Shown here piece by piece: positions 27,638 to 36,657 of a stretch of DNA of 64,000 bases. Source of the DNA: a bacterium (lineage in GTDB: Bacteria; Hinthialibacterota; Hinthialibacteria; Hinthialibacterales; Hinthialibacteraceae); contig WGLV01000002.1 of NCBI GenBank assembly GCA_016125385.1, positions 1-64,000 of the forward strand. Direction: 5' to 3'. The notes below the pieces were generated by a model. That model was not told the DNA's origin. It searched no databases and worked only from the letters and a program-made list of their open reading frames with translations. The position numbers and the translations under genes are program-made. Every line of letters starts with the position of its first letter. The first letter of the stretch is position 1.

Positions 27638-28369
27638 CTACTCGCTCCTCCGGGGTTCGATCAGAAGAAGGTTGGCGTCATCGGTGAGGACGCCCAGCAG
27701 AATCGACGAGATCAGCCGGTCCAGATTGACTTCGTAGTAATGGTTTTCTTTCAACGGATTCGGATACAGTGGATCGGCCACCCGTACAGTGCGATGATCG
27801 CGGTTGTATCCGCATAATACCACGAAATGCCCGCAAGGCGTTCCTCGAATGTCATCGTAATCACAGTTCGGGCCGATTTCACGCGAGCTGTGATAGAGAT
27901 AGGTGGCGCTGAGTCCGGTCAGAATGGGTGTGTCTTTTTTCAGATGTTTCTGGATGAGCCGGTGCGTCAGCTCGGCGAAGCGCAACTCTCCACCTAATTC
28001 AAAGAATTCAAGATAATTCTGGCTGATCAGTTGGATCCGCGGGCTGGTTTTGTGTTTCATCTGTTCGATGAGTTTGTCACGGATCTGGCCGGTTTTCAGC
28101 CCGAACCAGGTTGGGTCGAAAACGTCGAGGTTGTATGAATAGATCGTTGCGTGGTAGCCCCGTTTTAATGCGTGACAGGCGAGGATCACCGCCAGCGTTC
28201 CGCCGGTGAGCAATTGGGGAATTCCGGTGATGACGGTTTCGAGCGGCAGGACGTCGTTGTAATACTGGTACACCGCCTGAAGACAGGTGGGGCCGCAGGT
28301 GAAATAATCGGGCTGCGGCATGATGGAAAAATGAATTTTTTTCTCGACGGGGTCGGCGGTGTTGGTCAT
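27638..28369 (-). CDS. C39-like cysteine peptidase of the amidoligase cluster
   Basis: 243 residues. Papain-like catalytic set: Cys25 in PQPDYFTCGPTCLQAVY, His181 in GTPCGHFVVLCGYNRD and Asp199 in VRVADPLYPN, in the order Cys-His-Asp of the C39 family. No signal peptide or membrane segment, so unlike bacteriocin exporters it is a free cytosolic enzyme. The domain also contains SYNLDVFDPTWFGLK and TGLSATYLYHSSRE. In this neighbourhood it is thought to cleave or transfer a peptide product. First gene of the cluster; ten bases before RimK. Confidence 0.85.
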   Translation of the reverse strand: MTNTADPVEKKIHFSIMPQPDYFTCGPTCLQAVYQYYNDVLPLETVITGIPQLLTGGTLAVILACHALKRGYHATIYSYNLDVFDPTWFGLKTGQIRDKLIEQMKHKTSPRIQLISQNYLEFFELGGELRFAELTHRLIQKHLKKDTPILTGLSATYLYHSSREIGPNCDYDDIRGTPCGHFVVLCGYNRDHRTVRVADPLYPNPLKENHYYEVNLDRLISSILLGVLTDDANLLLIEPRRSE

Positions 28370-28490
28370 TCCGTTAAGGTCCGAGCCAGGCTCCTGCGGG
28401 TAGGGTATCGTCCGTTCACCCCGGAGGATGAAAGATCACGCATGATATTGTCTCTCGATTTCAAAAAAACGCCATATCCAATCAACGCTT

Positions 28491-29879
28491 TTATTGCATT
28501 AGCTGGAGAGGGGGCCATTTCACGCCGCTTTCAAAACTGTCCCATATCTGGTTGTATCGCCAGTCCCACAGACGCCCCTTGTCTTCCGACAGGCTGACGG
28601 GATACACCGCCCAACGGCCGGGGTAACAGAACGCGCCGATCCACTGTACCCAGATGGAAAACGCCAGCAACAGAGCGAACAGCACGGTCAGCGCCCGCCG
28701 GCGGGAGATCGACGGCCACGCGGCGGCGAGGAACAGAATAAGAAATGGATACACATCGACCTGATACCGTGGGCCGTAGTGCATGATTCCACCCCACCAG
28801 ACGATATATTTCGCCAGCAGGACGAATAGAATAACCGGAATGGAGCCCGTCAGAGCGAAAAAACGACGGTAGGGATCATCCGACCGCCAGGCGGCGTACA
28901 TTCCCCAAATGGAGAACAGCAGAATCGGACTGAAGACGAAAACGCCCCGGCTGGGGCTGAACAGCACCCCCGCCAGCCCTTCCCACAGCGGCGTCGACCA
29001 AACCCCGCCGCGCACCCGGTCGAGATACCAGCGATCTTCCAGCACCAGCGCCAGCCCGCCGTTCCAGGTGGAGAACATCCACTCGTTATAGGCGGCCAGC
29101 GCCGCGATGAGCGCCAACGCGGGGATCGCGTACCACACCGAACGCCAACGGAAACGAACCAGCAGCGCGAGGCCGTATAACCCGGCCGCGACCAGATGAA
29201 TGATCCGGCACAAGACCGTACAACCCGCCGCGGCGCCGGCCAGCGCCAGCCAGCGATTGGCGCGGGGAGAACCGTCTTCTTCCAGAGCGCGGACGGTGGC
29301 GTAAAAACACACGCTCCACCAGAAGACGGCGCCGGTATGCTGCCAGATGCTCTGCGAGGCGATCGGCCATAACGCCGTGCCGAACGCGTAAGCGTAAGAG
29401 ACGGTTAGCGCTCCGGTTTTCGAAAGGAAGCGCTTCAGCGTCAGAAACGTAAAAAGTACGGTCAGCGCGCAGTAGGTGGAGGCGGTGATCTTGCTGATGT
29501 AATCCCACACCAGGTTGCCGTCGCCGGGTTGAATCATGCCCGACCAGACGAAGGGGGCGTAAAACGGAAACGCCATCAGACCGGGGAAGATCGGATAGTT
29601 GGAGACGATGTGGCCGTTACGCTCCGACAAAAAATACGGCAAGTCGTTATAGGGGAGAAAATCATGCAACTGATCCATGTACACCGTGCCGGAACGCGCC
29701 AGCAGAATCGCGGCGAATTTGGCGCCGGTGGTGTCTCCACTGCTCAATTCTCTGAAGTTAGACATATAAACCAGAAACGGGATAAAGCAGAGAAGCAACT
29801 TACGCCGGTCAAAAATTTCACCCGGACGGGAGCAAAAAGAAGGTGATTCGGAGTGTGATTGAGCCGACTTGATTTTCAT
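28491..29879 (-). CDS. Multi-pass membrane protein, GT39/GT87-like glycosyltransferase candidate
   Basis: 462 residues from ATG 29879; the in-frame sequence further upstream lies in the divergent control region and reads as low-complexity. About ten hydrophobic segments are visible, e.g. LLLCFIPFLVYMSNF at the start, ASTYCALTVLFTFLTL, PILLFSIWGMYAAW and RALTVLFALLLAFSIWVQWI. The short external loop after TM1 contains SSGDTTGAKFAAILLARSGT, where many polyprenyl-phosphate-sugar transferases keep an acidic residue. No family-defining motif was recognised; a lipid-linked glycosyltransferase is a guess. Its own 3' end is 121 bases upstream of the C39 gene. Confidence 0.55.
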   Translation of the reverse strand: MKIKSAQSHSESPSFCSRPGEIFDRRKLLLCFIPFLVYMSNFRELSSGDTTGAKFAAILLARSGTVYMDQLHDFLPYNDLPYFLSERNGHIVSNYPIFPGLMAFPFYAPFVWSGMIQPGDGNLVWDYISKITASTYCALTVLFTFLTLKRFLSKTGALTVSYAYAFGTALWPIASQSIWQHTGAVFWWSVCFYATVRALEEDGSPRANRWLALAGAAAGCTVLCRIIHLVAAGLYGLALLVRFRWRSVWYAIPALALIAALAAYNEWMFSTWNGGLALVLEDRWYLDRVRGGVWSTPLWEGLAGVLFSPSRGVFVFSPILLFSIWGMYAAWRSDDPYRRFFALTGSIPVILFVLLAKYIVWWGGIMHYGPRYQVDVYPFLILFLAAAWPSISRRRALTVLFALLLAFSIWVQWIGAFCYPGRWAVYPVSLSEDKGRLWDWRYNQIWDSFESGVKWPPLQLMQ

Positions 29880-30021
29880 TTTTGAAAGAATCCGATATAC
29901 TATAATTACCAGTAACCATGATGATCCGTTCCATATCATCATCAAGTCAGCTGATTGAACAACTTCAACGATAATTAGGGTAGAGCCTCTGATGAGGCGC
30001 ACTTTGAAAGGAGTGATTTTG

Positions 30022-30348
30022 ATGAAAATCACCAATTTCGCAATCGTGTTAGCCGTTGGAATTTCTCTGGTCCTGATGGGCTGCACCTCGTCGCCCACGC
30101 AGACCGGCGCCTTGGGCGGCGCGGCGGTGGGCGGTCTGGCGGGGCAGTTGATCGGTGGAAATACCACGTCGACTCTGCTGGGCGCCGGCGCCGGCGCGGT
30201 TGGCGGCGCGCTTCTGAACGATCATATCGACCGGCAGAAGCGTGAATCCTACAATCAGGGCTATAACCAGGGTTACAACCAGGGCAGCGCCAATTCGAAC
30301 AGCTCGACGTCGCAGAGCCAGCCGAATTACAACTCGGCGCCTCGCTGA
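30022..30348 (+). CDS. Glycine-zipper lipoprotein
   Basis: 108 residues from ATG 30022, with AAAGGAG nine bases upstream. Lipoprotein signal: KITNFAIVLAVGISLVLMGC, lipobox LMGC at Cys21. The mature part opens with a glycine zipper (GALGGAAVGGLAGQLIGG and LLGAGAGAVGGALLNDH) typical of SlyB/OmpA-like and YMGG-type lipoproteins. Then comes a charged stretch and three repeats of YNQG (SYNQGYNQGYNQGSANS) with an Asn/Ser-rich C-terminus. It probably associates with the outer membrane. The next gene downstream is a paralogue, separated by a terminator. Confidence 0.8.
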   Translation: MKITNFAIVLAVGISLVLMGCTSSPTQTGALGGAAVGGLAGQLIGGNTTSTLLGAGAGAVGGALLNDHIDRQKRESYNQGYNQGYNQGSANSNSSTSQSQPNYNSAPR

Positions 30349-30375
30349 TCGAGCCTCTGATTCCAACGCGGCGAC

Positions 30376-30410
30376 CCGCCCGGCGGCTTCGGCTTCCGGG
30401 CGGTTTTCGT
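30376..30410 (+). terminator. Intrinsic terminator between the two glycine-zipper genes
   Basis: CCGCCCGG (30376-30383) pairs with CCGGGCGG (30396-30403) around the loop CGGCTTCGGCTT, followed by TTTTCGTTTT. This separates transcription of the first lipoprotein from the second. Confidence 0.8.
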
Positions 30411-30513
30411 TTTATGCGCCGAGGCGCCGCCAGCGGATTGTTAGCCGCGGGCCCGCTCAATGCGATAACTCATTCAATAACGGGCCACGCGGTGGCCGAA
30501 GAAGGAGCCTCTC

Positions 30514-30903
30514 ATGAAAACGCCCATTGGAATGATCATCATCGCGAGCGTGGTATCGATCGCGGCGGGCTGTAACACCACCAGCGGAGCGCTGGGCGGC
30601 GGCGCCATTGGCGCGCTGGCGGGTCAGGCGATCGGTGGAAACACCGAAGCCACGCTGATTGGCGCCGGAGTGGGCGCGTTGTCGGGCGCTCTGGTGGGAG
30701 ACGCGGTCGAACGAGACCGGGCCCGGTCGTATGGAACCGGATACCATCAGGGATACGCCGATGGCGCGAGCCGGTATACGCCTCCACCGCCTGCTCGTCC
30801 TCGCTTTCGCGGACGCCCGATGAATCCCCATCATTATTACTATGTCCCGGCGCCCGGCTATTACTACGTACCCGCGCCGCCTCCTCCGCCCTACTATCCG
30901 TGA
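30514..30903 (+). CDS. Second glycine-zipper lipoprotein, Pro/Tyr-rich tail
   Basis: 129 residues. Lipobox SIAAGC with Cys20; GAAGGAGCC precedes the ATG. Mature zipper GALGGGAIGALAGQAIGGN, then LIGAGVGALSGALVGDAVE, closely similar to the upstream paralogue including the order of Gly residues. The tail differs: SYGTGYHQGYADGAS, then Pro/Tyr-rich runs with PAPGYYYVPAPPPPPYYP at the end, resembling cell-wall or surface-associated stretches. Likely outer-membrane anchored. Tandem duplication of a small envelope protein is inferred. Confidence 0.8.
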   Translation: MKTPIGMIIIASVVSIAAGCNTTSGALGGGAIGALAGQAIGGNTEATLIGAGVGALSGALVGDAVERDRARSYGTGYHQGYADGASRYTPPPPARPRFRGRPMNPHHYYYVPAPGYYYVPAPPPPPYYP

Positions 30904-30929
30904 GGAATCGTCTTAAATGTGATATCAAA

Positions 30930-30966
30930 AACGCCCCGGGGGAGAGCATCCTCCGGGGCGTTGGCT
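30930..30966 (-). terminator. Terminator of the alpha-2-macroglobulin operon
   Basis: AACGCCCCGG (30930-30939) and CCGGGGCGTT (30953-30962) form ten base pairs, extended inward by G-C pairs. Read on the minus strand, the stem is followed by TTTTGATATC, so it ends the minus-strand transcript; on the + side it may also stop the lipoprotein gene. Confidence 0.85.
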
Positions 30967-30999
30967 TTGTCAGCCAAAGTTACTTTGGCGGCGCCAGGA

Positions 31000-33900
31000 T
31001 CAGTCGACGATCATGTCCTGCGGCGGCGAGATCGATTTGACCTCGGGGTTGTAATACTCATACACGCTCGACGCGGGCGCCTTGGCCACCACTGGAAGAG
31101 TGGCCTTCATCGGCACGTCGATCTTCAGCGTTTCGCCGCCTTTCATCGATTCGATGTAGATCAACACCTGCCGGGCGGTGGCGCTGTACTTTGCGATGGT
31201 CCCCTTGTCGACGTATTCATCCAGCTGGGGGCGCTCGACCTGGAACCCGGGCGGGACGCCGACGTCGATCATCACCATTTGAGCCTGCTCGGGCCGGTTG
31301 TTGGTGGCGGAGACGTGGCAGGTGACGCGGTCGTTGCGGCGCAGTTCGGTGCGGTCGTATTCGACCTGAATGTCGAAGGCTTTGTTGATTAATTGACTCG
31401 TCTGAATGGCCGAACCCGAGACGGGGCCGTGCAGCGGAACGATCCCGCCAAAGCCTTCGAAATACTTGCCGACGATCTGGTACATCATCGAGCCTTCACC
31501 GTTCATGGTCAGCTCGACCTTGTTTTCGCCCTCGTTAAGAAAACGGGTGGCGTCGATCTGGTGGAATACGTCGGCGTTATCGGGCGTGATTTCAATGCGC
31601 CCCGCCTCGCGTCCATTGACGGCGACCACGGCGGTTCCATCGCCCAGGCTGGTGCGGGCGCCGAGTGAGCCGATCAGCGCCTTGAGCGCGAGTACGGTTC
31701 CATGCGTGGTCGACCAGGCCCCGTTGGGCGATTTGACCGAGATCAGCCAGTTGAGCGTGCGGGAGAGTTCGGCGGGGTAGCGGCCGCTTTCGATGGCGGC
31801 CAGCGCCGCCCAGGCGGTGACCTCGACCCAGGCGTGTTCGCCGCGCGCGAAGCTCATGCTGGCGTCGCACTTCCAGTACTGCTTGTCGTTTTCCACGACC
31901 GCCATATCTATCAGGCGCCTCATGGCTTCAAGCGTGACAGGATTTTTCGGCGCGAGTTTCAACAGCGCATTGCACAAGATGGAAAGCGTGTAGGCGTCGT
32001 CCGCGCTTCGGGCGTGGTCGAGCAGGTACTGGGTGGTGGTTGAAAGCTCGCCGGCGCCGGCGTTAGCCAGCGCGAGGGCGATGTACGCCGTGACCAGCGT
32101 TTTGTTATCCTGAATCGATTTCCACATTTCGGCGTGGGCGTAATTGGAATCGGGTTCCCACGAGCCGTCGGCGTTGCGCTGGCCCATCAGCCAGTTTTTC
32201 GTCCGGGCGAGCACGTTTTCGTCGATGGGGTAGACTTCGTTCATGTCGCCGAATTCCATCAGCCCGTAGGCGGAAAGCACGCGGGTGGCGGGCGCCTGAC
32301 CGAAGACGGAGAAGCCGCCGCCGGGAATCTCAAAAGTCAGCAGGCGCTGGTAACCCAGGTTGATATATTCGCGCGCCTTCATTTCGATGGCGGGGGTGAT
32401 GCGTTCGCTGTCGCGCATGTAGCGCATCGCGAGAATGTTGGGATAGGTGGTTGAACTGGTTTGTTCGAAACAGCCGTAGGGCATCTGCAACAGGGCGTCC
32501 ATACCCTCGACCACCTGACTGAAAATGCCGGGATAGATTTTGACCCAAAGCCGATCGGCGCCCTGCAGGCGGTTGGGGGGCAGGGAAAAGCGTTCTTCCA
32601 CTGCGCTTTCCAGCCGTCCGTTGAAATTCACGAAGCGGGGTTCGCCGTTGGGGCGTACCTCAATGGTCCGGGAGATGGCGTCGGCGTCTTCCGAACCCCA
32701 GGCGAAGACGGTGAGCGGTTTGTCGCCCAACTGGCTGGCCTGAATGCGGTATGAAACCGAGGTGACCTCGTGAGCGGCGACTTTAACGTCTCGTTTCAGA
32801 TCCCCTTCCAGCAAATCGAACCAGCCCGCCTTTTCGAGCGAGACTTCGACTTCCTGCGGTTTGTCGAGGTAGTTGTACACCGCCACCGGGATGGTGACCT
32901 CATCGCCCCGGGTGAGAAACACCGGCAGGTCGAGATCGATGAAGAACGGCTTGAAGACCTTCATCGCGGCGGTGGCGTCGCCCAGCGCGCCGCTTTTGGC
33001 GTTGGCCATCGCCGACAGACGCCAGGTGGTGATGGAATCGGCCATCGGCAGATTGAGTTGGGCCTCGCCGCGTTCGTCGGTGATCAACTCGGGCGTGTAG
33101 TACAGCGTTTCGGGGAAATAACGCCGCACCCGCACCGCGCGCTCGGCGGGTTTGACGCTGGCTGAGGCGTCTGACAGTTCGCTGAACTTTTCCCGCAGGC
33201 TGGCGAGCGTCTGCTGGACGGTCTGGTCGAGTTGGCCGCCGTGTTTTTCGAGGGCTTTTTCCGCCGCCGCCTGAAGCGCTTTTTCATTGACCACGCCGCC
33301 GGCGTAGAGCGGGCCCAGGTTTTCATCCTGAAGGCCCATTTCCTGCTGAAACTCGCCCCACAGCGCTTCGCTGCGCTCACCCAGTGAATCGGTCGCGGAA
33401 ACGATAAACGAGAACAGATCGTTCATCCCCGCCGCGGGTAATGCGGCGTCATCTTGCGGCTTCAGCAGGTCGAAGGGGACCTCTTTTTGCAGCGATTGAT
33501 AGATAGGATCGGCTTCCGGCCGATTCGCCTTGTCTTCGCTCTGAGCGGAGTAATCGTAATAGACGGACTTGTCTTGATTATCCGCTTGAGCGATGGCGGC
33601 CGATGTGGCGAGGTTGGAGACGCCGTCATTGTTGATATCTCCGTTTGAGGGATGGACCGCGCCAAAACGGTCCTGTACCATGATGCCGTCCGCATCATCG
33701 CCCGGCTCAAACCCCCATTGAGAATCCTGAGGTTGGGCGCCGCCTTCCGCGCCAATGCCGGTATCCTGCACGTTGGAAGAAACGCCGGGAGGGCCGTCCA
33801 AAGCCATTATGCCAGGTTGTTGTTTTACCAATTTATAATTGATGGCGGGAGCGTCCGGCGCCGCTGCCATATCAAGTCGATCGATCCCACGCATTCCATA

Positions 33901-36633
33901 GCCCCCAAAGCCTCCGCCTTGTAGCTGCACGGCGCCCGGTTCAATTCCCTTCGCCAGGGCGGGTTCCCGGCCCAGCGCTTCTCTCTCTTCCAAAATGATC
34001 GCCCCTTCGTCCAAAAGGCGTTCCTGAACGGCTCCTCCACGTCGAAGCATCAGTAGCCGCTCTCCACCCCTCCCCAATCCCAGCACTCTCATGCGGGGGA
34101 GGATGCTTTGCAGCGTTTGCGTTTCATCATCCTGTGTATCGGCCAGTTCATCTGGGCCGACGCTGGCCAGGCTTAGTTCACCACCGGATGTACGGTAGAT
34201 CGCATACGGGCGTCCCCACGGGTCTTTCAGCGGAAGATCGTTAAGGTCGCCGTCCAGCCGAAGCAGCGCTTCACCCGCCGTCATGGGATGGTCAAAGAAG
34301 TTTTCACCGCGTGGGTTGCTCCCATCGGGCTGTAATCCCAATTCAGCCATTTTCTGTCCCAGCGCCTGAAGGTCGGTTTGCACCCGCCGGCGTTTTTCAA
34401 CGCCGGTGTCGACGATCATCCTGGATGAATCCGGGTTGTCGAGACGTGAAAGAAGCGCCTTGGCGAGCGAGTCTTCTTTCTCCAGCGGCATCGGTGACAA
34501 GGAAATCGCCTTGTCGAGTTTGTAGCCATGAATTTCCACTTTGGGCTGGAGCAGTTCGCGCTCGATAGCGAAGAAAACCTTCGCCAGCCCCAGTTCTTTT
34601 TCGGAGAGGCTGTAGACGCTTTCATCGACGATGTTCATGCCAAGAGCCGCCTGCACCGGTTGGCCGGCGGAGTCGCGCACCGCGATCTTGAGCCGAGCGG
34701 GCTGCCCGGGGGCGTATTGGTCGAGGTCGGGCGTGATTTCGATGCGCAGGTCGTCGGAGCGAAGCGCGATGACGCGCCGGTTGTCGCTAACCATATTGCC
34801 GTCGCTTCTGATGCGATACGCATTAAGTTCAATTGTCCCGGATAGATCATGCGTGATCGGCTGCTTGATTTGGGCTCGCCCGTTTTCAGGACGCAAGGTA
34901 TGCGTTAACTGGGTCTGACCGTCTTTGATGATATCGAGATAAACGGCTTCGCCTTTTTGATTCGGCGAAAAGACATTTACCGTCATCACGTCGCCAACCC
35001 GATACACAGCCTTATCTGGACGAAGAAGGAGAGAATCTTCGGTTGCGGTGACGGGGACCTCTTTATTGAGCGAGATGGTTTTTCCATCCAGATTGGCTTC
35101 GATAGTGAGCGCGACCGGTTCTTTCTCTTTTGGAGTGACATATAGAACCGCGATTCCATCATCATTGCATTTTACTTTGATATCTTGCTTTAAGGCGCTT
35201 GATTTAATGCTCAGGCTCGGCTTGGCGACGCTTCCGTCGGGATAGGAAGCGACCAGATAAACCTCGTTCTCGACGCCCGCCGTCAGGACGCCGCTTTCAG
35301 GAATCAGGTCAACTTCCAGCGGATCGGACGCGGCGTGGAAGGTATGAATCTTCTGTTCTTCATGATCCGCCGAATCGCGTACCCGTGTGTCGAGCTGAAT
35401 CAGGGCGTTTCCTTTGAACAACGGTTGACCCACCAACCGGTCCGGCAAGACAAATGAGAATTCAAACTTGCCTTCGTTATTGGTTTTACCATCAACGGTT
35501 ACAAATTCATTAAAGCCAATATCGAAGCAATTAGCCACGATCTTGACCGCCGCCCCGTCCACCGGCTTGCCGAAGAAATAACGCGATTCCAAGCTGCCTT
35601 TCACGGTTTCTCCGGGGGCATAGAACGAACGCTCGGTTTTGACGTCGACCCGAAACTTGGGCAGGACGTATTCATACACCTGAACGCCTTTTTCAAACTC
35701 CGTTTCTCCGCTGATGGCTTTGACAAGGTAATCGCCTTGATTGACTTCGTCAGCCAGTTGAAAATCGGCGGAGACGACTCCGAATTCGGAGGCTTTTTCA
35801 TTCTGTTTGAAGACTTTGTTACCGCGACCGTCGTAGACTTCAAGCGTGACCGTTCTACCGGCAAGCGGTTTGTTGCTCATCTGATGAGCGATCAGCCCAC
35901 GGATATGGATGGTCTGGCGAGGCTGATAAACAGGTTTGTCGGTGGTAAGAAAAATTTTGACGCCGGGTTTCACGGTGACGCGGGATTCGAGCGAGTTATC
36001 ACCCAGCTTCGATCGAACATGAAGGCTGAGTACGTATTCGCCGTTAAGGCCGTCCAGCCGATTGAAGACGAGTTCGGCCGCGCCGCCGGAGTCGGTTCGA
36101 GCCTCGACCCGAATGACGGCCTCGCCGCCCCGGGCGAGTTCCGCGCTGACTTCAGCCCCTTCAATCGGGGCTCCATCCCGTCCGTTGGTGACGATCGCGC
36201 GGACAACGCTTCTGCCGCCCTCAATCCACTCTGTCTGACCGACCAGTTGAATCTCCTGACTGTCTTGCTCTGTGCCGAGAGGCTTGAGCCACACCTGACC
36301 CATCAGGTCGATGCGCAGGGTGCATTGATCCAGCGCGGGTGCGTTGGATGCGATGGGCAATGCGATCTCCTCGACGCCTTTTCCATTGAGAATGACGATT
36401 TTTTTCTCGAGCTTGGAGATCGGCTGATACCCGCCGTCGAGCAGCGTCGCCTTCAGGTCTTCAATTCGCCGTCCGGTCTCACTGAACTGAAACGGGAGTG
36501 TGATCGCCACCGATTCGGCGTGACGAACGGCGGTGACGCCGTTGCGGTCGAGCGTTATATCGGCGGACGCGCCCAGCGCGCCTATCGCGATGAGAAAGTA
36601 ATAAAGTAACAGGGTTTGAAATCGTTTTTTCAT
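31000..36633 (-). CDS. Bacterial alpha-2-macroglobulin family protein
   Basis: 1877 residues. Signal peptide FQTLLLYYFLIAIGALGASA. Several MG (macroglobulin) beta domains follow, e.g. VKIFLTTDKPVYQPRQTIHI near 225 (MG2) and FRVDVKTERSFYAPGETVKG near 330. The bait-like region (about 700-1100) is long and loop-rich and contains a DPWGRPYAIYR motif near 803. Then the A2M domain (ELITDERGEAQLNLPMADSI), the thioester site CFEQ at 1388-1391 within PYGCFEQTSSTTYPN, an alpha/alpha thioester domain and the C-terminal receptor-like domain. The protein traps proteases that attack the periplasm or cell surface. It follows the anti-sigma gene by 24 bases. Confidence 0.93.
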   Translation of the reverse strand: MKKRFQTLLLYYFLIAIGALGASADITLDRNGVTAVRHAESVAITLPFQFSETGRRIEDLKATLLDGGYQPISKLEKKIVILNGKGVEEIALPIASNAPALDQCTLRIDLMGQVWLKPLGTEQDSQEIQLVGQTEWIEGGRSVVRAIVTNGRDGAPIEGAEVSAELARGGEAVIRVEARTDSGGAAELVFNRLDGLNGEYVLSLHVRSKLGDNSLESRVTVKPGVKIFLTTDKPVYQPRQTIHIRGLIAHQMSNKPLAGRTVTLEVYDGRGNKVFKQNEKASEFGVVSADFQLADEVNQGDYLVKAISGETEFEKGVQVYEYVLPKFRVDVKTERSFYAPGETVKGSLESRYFFGKPVDGAAVKIVANCFDIGFNEFVTVDGKTNNEGKFEFSFVLPDRLVGQPLFKGNALIQLDTRVRDSADHEEQKIHTFHAASDPLEVDLIPESGVLTAGVENEVYLVASYPDGSVAKPSLSIKSSALKQDIKVKCNDDGIAVLYVTPKEKEPVALTIEANLDGKTISLNKEVPVTATEDSLLLRPDKAVYRVGDVMTVNVFSPNQKGEAVYLDIIKDGQTQLTHTLRPENGRAQIKQPITHDLSGTIELNAYRIRSDGNMVSDNRRVIALRSDDLRIEITPDLDQYAPGQPARLKIAVRDSAGQPVQAALGMNIVDESVYSLSEKELGLAKVFFAIERELLQPKVEIHGYKLDKAISLSPMPLEKEDSLAKALLSRLDNPDSSRMIVDTGVEKRRRVQTDLQALGQKMAELGLQPDGSNPRGENFFDHPMTAGEALLRLDGDLNDLPLKDPWGRPYAIYRTSGGELSLASVGPDELADTQDDETQTLQSILPRMRVLGLGRGGERLLMLRRGGAVQERLLDEGAIILEEREALGREPALAKGIEPGAVQLQGGGFGGYGMRGIDRLDMAAAPDAPAINYKLVKQQPGIMALDGPPGVSSNVQDTGIGAEGGAQPQDSQWGFEPGDDADGIMVQDRFGAVHPSNGDINNDGVSNLATSAAIAQADNQDKSVYYDYSAQSEDKANRPEADPIYQSLQKEVPFDLLKPQDDAALPAAGMNDLFSFIVSATDSLGERSEALWGEFQQEMGLQDENLGPLYAGGVVNEKALQAAAEKALEKHGGQLDQTVQQTLASLREKFSELSDASASVKPAERAVRVRRYFPETLYYTPELITDERGEAQLNLPMADSITTWRLSAMANAKSGALGDATAAMKVFKPFFIDLDLPVFLTRGDEVTIPVAVYNYLDKPQEVEVSLEKAGWFDLLEGDLKRDVKVAAHEVTSVSYRIQASQLGDKPLTVFAWGSEDADAISRTIEVRPNGEPRFVNFNGRLESAVEERFSLPPNRLQGADRLWVKIYPGIFSQVVEGMDALLQMPYGCFEQTSSTTYPNILAMRYMRDSERITPAIEMKAREYINLGYQRLLTFEIPGGGFSVFGQAPATRVLSAYGLMEFGDMNEVYPIDENVLARTKNWLMGQRNADGSWEPDSNYAHAEMWKSIQDNKTLVTAYIALALANAGAGELSTTTQYLLDHARSADDAYTLSILCNALLKLAPKNPVTLEAMRRLIDMAVVENDKQYWKCDASMSFARGEHAWVEVTAWAALAAIESGRYPAELSRTLNWLISVKSPNGAWSTTHGTVLALKALIGSLGARTSLGDGTAVVAVNGREAGRIEITPDNADVFHQIDATRFLNEGENKVELTMNGEGSMMYQIVGKYFEGFGGIVPLHGPVSGSAIQTSQLINKAFDIQVEYDRTELRRNDRVTCHVSATNNRPEQAQMVMIDVGVPPGFQVERPQLDEYVDKGTIAKYSATARQVLIYIESMKGGETLKIDVPMKATLPVVAKAPASSVYEYYNPEVKSISPPQDMIVD

Positions 36634-36657
36634 ATCGGCACCTCTGTGGATCCCGGG

